Source: Cladosporium sp. IMV 00045
Lineage: Eukaryota > Ascomycota > Dothideomycetes > Cladosporiales > Cladosporiaceae
Direction of reading: 5' to 3'
DNA length: 64,000 nt
NCBI GenBank assembly: GCA_001931905.2
Contig: MSJI02000932.1
Span: 33,829-97,828 of the forward strand
The notes under the pieces were generated by a model, which was not told the origin of the DNA, ran no database searches, and saw only the letters and a list, made by a program, of their open reading frames with translations. The position numbers and the translations under genes are program-made. Position 1 is the stretch's first letter. Each line of letters opens with the position of its first letter. This document shows positions 61,248 through 64,000 of the stretch, piece by piece.

Positions 61248-62926
61248 ATGGACGTTGATCCACCCTCAGTGCCCGATGACGCCCGTCGAGTCTTCGAAAT
61301 GCTGGCTGCGGCGACGCCCGGCTTTACGAATGACCGTCGAGTTCTGGATGCCGTCTCGTTTCACGGGTAGCCGCAGACCATTGTACCTGGGCCTCTCAAA
61401 TCTGGAGTAGTCGCTGCAGCTTTGCACGCCATGTGTGGTGTTGTTGCCAACGAGATTCTGGCGATTCGGGACAACGCAGACTCCAAAGACGTGTCTGTAG
61501 ATACAGATCACGCTGCTTTCTGGCTCGGCAGTGTTGGGATGCCTCAAAGAAGCAGCCATTCGGTTCGAGAGCTTGCCAAAAGAGGCGAGCTGGCATCTCT
61601 CTTCGACAAGGATCTCGAGAAAGGCACATTCGCGACTCCACTGAGACTTCGTGCCACCGCCAATTATCCCACCAAAGATCCTACGGTCTGGTTTCAGCTG
61701 CATGGATCTCTAAACGCAGATCCTGTACTCCGGTTGATTGGTCTCGATCCAGAAATGCCATGCGAAGATGCTGATGAAGCTTACCTCATCATCAGCGAAC
61801 AAATGCGAAGGTTCGATGCCAATCAGTTGGAGATGCTCAACATAGCGAACGGACTGTGTGGTAGCATTTGTTACACACCGGAGCAATGGACACAGACCCG
61901 GATGGATCAAGACCTTTCGAGGCACCCATTGATCAACTACTCTCAAGAGACCTACGCGATGCCTACTCCTGCCACGCCTTTGCCGCCCGCCATCGAAGAC
62001 AAGCGGCCCTTAGTAGGCATCAAGGTGGTGGAACTGGTTCGCATCATTGCGGGTCCAGTGATTGGAACAAGCTTAACCGCACTTGGAGCTGATGTTATCC
62101 GTGTCAACAGTAGCGCACTCCCTGACTTCAATGTAAGTAGAATTACCGCGGAGGTCATCGTGCATTTGGACATGGTTCATCGATCATTTGCATCAGGATC
62201 GTTGAGTGCTCCAGCTGACCATTTACTGTTTACAGTCGCTACAACTATCCCTGAACGCTGGCGTTCGAACAGTCGACGCTGATCTCGGGAACAAAGACGA
62301 CCTAGACCATCTGATGACGCTCATTCGAGAAGCCGATATCTTCATCCAAGGTTACCGTCCTGGAGTCATCACAAGGAAAGGCCTTGGTCTACACGACCTT
62401 CTGGAGATAGCTGGCAAGAGGGGAAGGGAATCGTCTACGTGGAAGAGAACTGCTACGGTCCAGATGGGCCAATGAGCGAGCGTCCTGGTTGGCAACAAGT
62501 TGCTGATGCTGCATCGGGCTGCTCTTTCGTGACAGGACGGTCGCTCGGATACGAGGACGGAACATGCGTTCTGCCAACATTGCCCGTGCCTGACATGATG
62601 ACTGGCATGATTGGCGCCATTGGAGCGCTAATGGCAGTCCGCGACCGCACAATCAAGGGCGGATCGTACCATGTCAAGGCCTCTCTGATGGCAGCAGCTG
62701 CTTATCCGTTGCGTCCCGAGATTGGATTGTACGCCCCAGAAGCGGTAAAGCAATGTGATGATCAGTTCAAGTGGGGGAAGTCAGGACCCGAGATGTTCGT
62801 GTTGGAACTCCTGGACATTGCCTTGAAGGGTTGGAAGAATGTCTTCCCCGGAAGGTTTGATGCTGACTCCCCGTTCATGACCGAGTTGACCGGCGACTGG
62901 GGTACTTTTCGACTAACGTCACTATA
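61248..62926 (+). pseudogene. class III CoA-transferase (CaiB/BaiF family), disrupted
   Basis: The frame from ATG 61248 reads VPDDARRVFEMLAAATPG, then TAG at 61368-61370, then continues in the same frame with VPGPLKSGVVAAALHAMCG. It passes VDTDHAAFWLGSVGMP, YPTKDPTVWFQLHGSLNADPVL, GSICYTPEQW and GIKVVELVRIIAGPVIG, all family-typical. Intron 62133-62235 (GTAAGT..TTACAG) is intact. At about 62417-62428 a G-run has lost one base relative to the family frame; beyond it the next frame reads IVYVEENCYGPDGP and RPGWQQVADAASG. The frame ends at 62926, where a transposon is inserted within the block following WKNVFPGRFDADSPF. Intact members move CoA between carboxylic acids or racemise acyl-CoAs. Three lesions make this a pseudogene. 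Confidence 0.85.
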
Positions 62927-64000
62927 GGGGAAACCGGACAGGAGGGGAAACCGGACGGAATTTCAGACTCTCTACCTTAGATTTGATCTCTTACTAGCTA
63001 CGATAATATAATCACTCTCGCTTTCGGATATATTACTCTCGATACCTTCGTCTTCCTCGTCCTCGATTTCGGGAGTCGTAGCTTTTACCTTTCGCTTCCT
63101 CTTTAGCTTTCCCTTCGAGGCCTCCGCTTCCGCTCTCTCGACTACCTCGAGGATTTCCTTCGTATTAAAGATAAACCTCCCTTTTATCGCTACGCGCTTC
63201 CCTTTCTTACGTTCCTTACGTATCCGTAATAGCTCTTTATACTCCGCGTTCTCCTTCCGTAAGAGAGCGTTCTCGGAAGAGGTTCTCTCGAAAGCCGCTC
63301 CCGATCGCTTAATATACCGCTTTACGGGAGTCTCGAGAGTAGACGAACGAACGATCGAGTTAACTAGCGACGTCGCCTCCCGTAACTCCGTACCCTCCGG
63401 CGGCGAACTATCTAGTACAGAGCGGTCTAGGTCGTTCGTATTTATAATAGGAGGCGGCGTAACTCGAGAGGGCTCCGAGGGCATTCGAAGAGTAGAGAGG
63501 ATAGTAATCGGGCTTAGAGGGTAGATACCGGACGTACGGAAGGCCGACTCGACGTTCCTAGTCGTAAAGGCCCTAGACCTAGCTATAATATAGGCCTCTA
63601 TCTACTCGATACGCGGTATTCGTCGAGTATCGAGCCGGAAGAGCCGGTCGATCTCGGTCGATAAAGCCCGCTTTAGAGGGCCGAATAGCCCGACGTCGAG
63701 AGGTTATAATATATGCGAGGTATGCGGCGGTAATACGACTAGGTCTATACTCTTTTCGAGGTAAAAGGCGATAAACCTAGCCGTAAGATGCGATCCGTGT
63801 CCGTCGAGTAGTAATAGCCTCCGTTTTCCGTCGTTTCGGGCTATTTCGGGTTCGAATAACGTAGTTAACTACTCGTACGCGTGAGAATCGGACGTCTACC
63901 CGCTAGAAGAGGTAGAGAACTTCTACTTCTCGGGCGTAGAAGTAAGTATCTACCCGGTATTCGTATCTTTTGCCCGGAAGATAATAAGCGGAGGTAGAGA
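62927..64000 (-). mobile_element. Fot1/pogo-like (Tc1/mariner superfamily) DNA transposon, RIP-mutated, right end outside window
   Basis: The left end abuts TA at 62925-62926, the dinucleotide these elements duplicate on insertion. It starts GGGGAAACCGGACAGG, and the AGGGGAAACCGGAC unit repeats with a 17-bp period (62926-62939 and 62943-62956). The interior is CG- and TA-rich and poor in CA/TG, as expected after RIP. A transposase is readable on the minus strand (separate entry). The element lies inside the CoA-transferase pseudogene. The other end is beyond base 64000. Confidence 0.85.
62972..64000 (-). pseudogene. pogo/Fot1-type DDE transposase, C-terminal part, RIP-inactivated
   Basis: Reading from 64000 leftwards in one frame gives the DDE-1 catalytic region: DGHGSHLTARFIAF, VVLPPHTSHIL then PLDVGLFGPLKRAL, followed by NVESAFRTSGIYPLSP. 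It ends with a lysine/glutamate-rich coiled-coil tail (LRKENAEYKELLRIRKERKKGK) and a TAG at 62972-62974. Six in-frame stops interrupt it: TAG at 63602, 63869, 63896, 63923 and 63950 at places where tryptophan is expected, and TAA at 63704 in the SHIL(Q)PLDVG motif where glutamine is expected. TGG to TAG and CAA to TAA are exactly the C:G to T:A changes made by RIP. The last 171 codons (from ATG 63484) remain open. The N-terminal DNA-binding part is outside the window. Confidence 0.85.

Overview
The window is nuclear DNA of a filamentous ascomycete, most likely a Dothideomycete. Genes carry short introns (about 50-120 bp) with GT..AG borders and CTAAC/CTGAC-like branch sites. The protein families are fungal: Zn2Cys6 regulators, PHO89, flotillin, RO-10-type dynactin, SSU1, Cdc37 and a dispersed 5S rRNA gene. 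A DNA transposon at the right edge carries RIP-type mutations. Genus and species cannot be named from the sequence alone. Exon joins were made by eye from splice motifs and reading-frame continuity.

Layout. 0-7.5 kb: 3' end of a PHO89 phosphate permease, a flotillin (-), a conserved protein with a PPxY motif (+), and a membrane-anchored fucose-lectin-like protein (+). 7.9-12.7 kb: a decayed DUF7580-type gene (-) divergent from an AcuF-type C2H2 zinc-finger/coiled-coil protein (+). 13-15.7 kb: an SSU1-like sulfite/anion exporter with one in-frame stop, and a small secreted protein. 16-19.8 kb: anhydro-N-acetylmuramic acid kinase (-) divergent from an ARMT1/DUF89 phosphatase (+). 19.8-24.5 kb: an eight-exon Zn2Cys6 regulator (-) divergent from an MFS sugar porter (+), then a 5S rRNA gene. 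24.9-31.2 kb: an uncharacterised protein, the dynactin p24 subunit, a vacuolar-type amino-acid transporter and an IlvD/Edd dehydratase. 32-40 kb: a cysteine-rich secreted protein, mannitol 2-dehydrogenase, and an FAD/NAD(P)H reductase without a flavodoxin domain. 41.9-45.7 kb: a single-exon 1262-residue protein combining a HeLo-like helical region, a degenerate kinase and a trypsin-like protease. 46-51.6 kb: a second Zn2Cys6 regulator divergent from CDC37, and a BTB protein. 52.5-64 kb: gene-poor and accessory, with several secreted proteins, a KR-flanked secreted peptide, a CoA-transferase pseudogene, and a RIP-mutated Fot1/pogo-like transposon that interrupts it.

How parts may work together. 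The 19.8-24.3 kb regulator/transporter pair looks like a local regulon. The dehydratase and mannitol dehydrogenase suggest sugar-acid and polyol use. The left core region is mostly housekeeping. The right third looks like a repeat-adjacent compartment enriched in secreted proteins. The most unusual item is the HeLo-like/pseudokinase/protease protein, which resembles a fungal self/non-self or cell-death receptor. Three introns can only be joined in frame with GC..AG borders, which matters for automated gene calling here.
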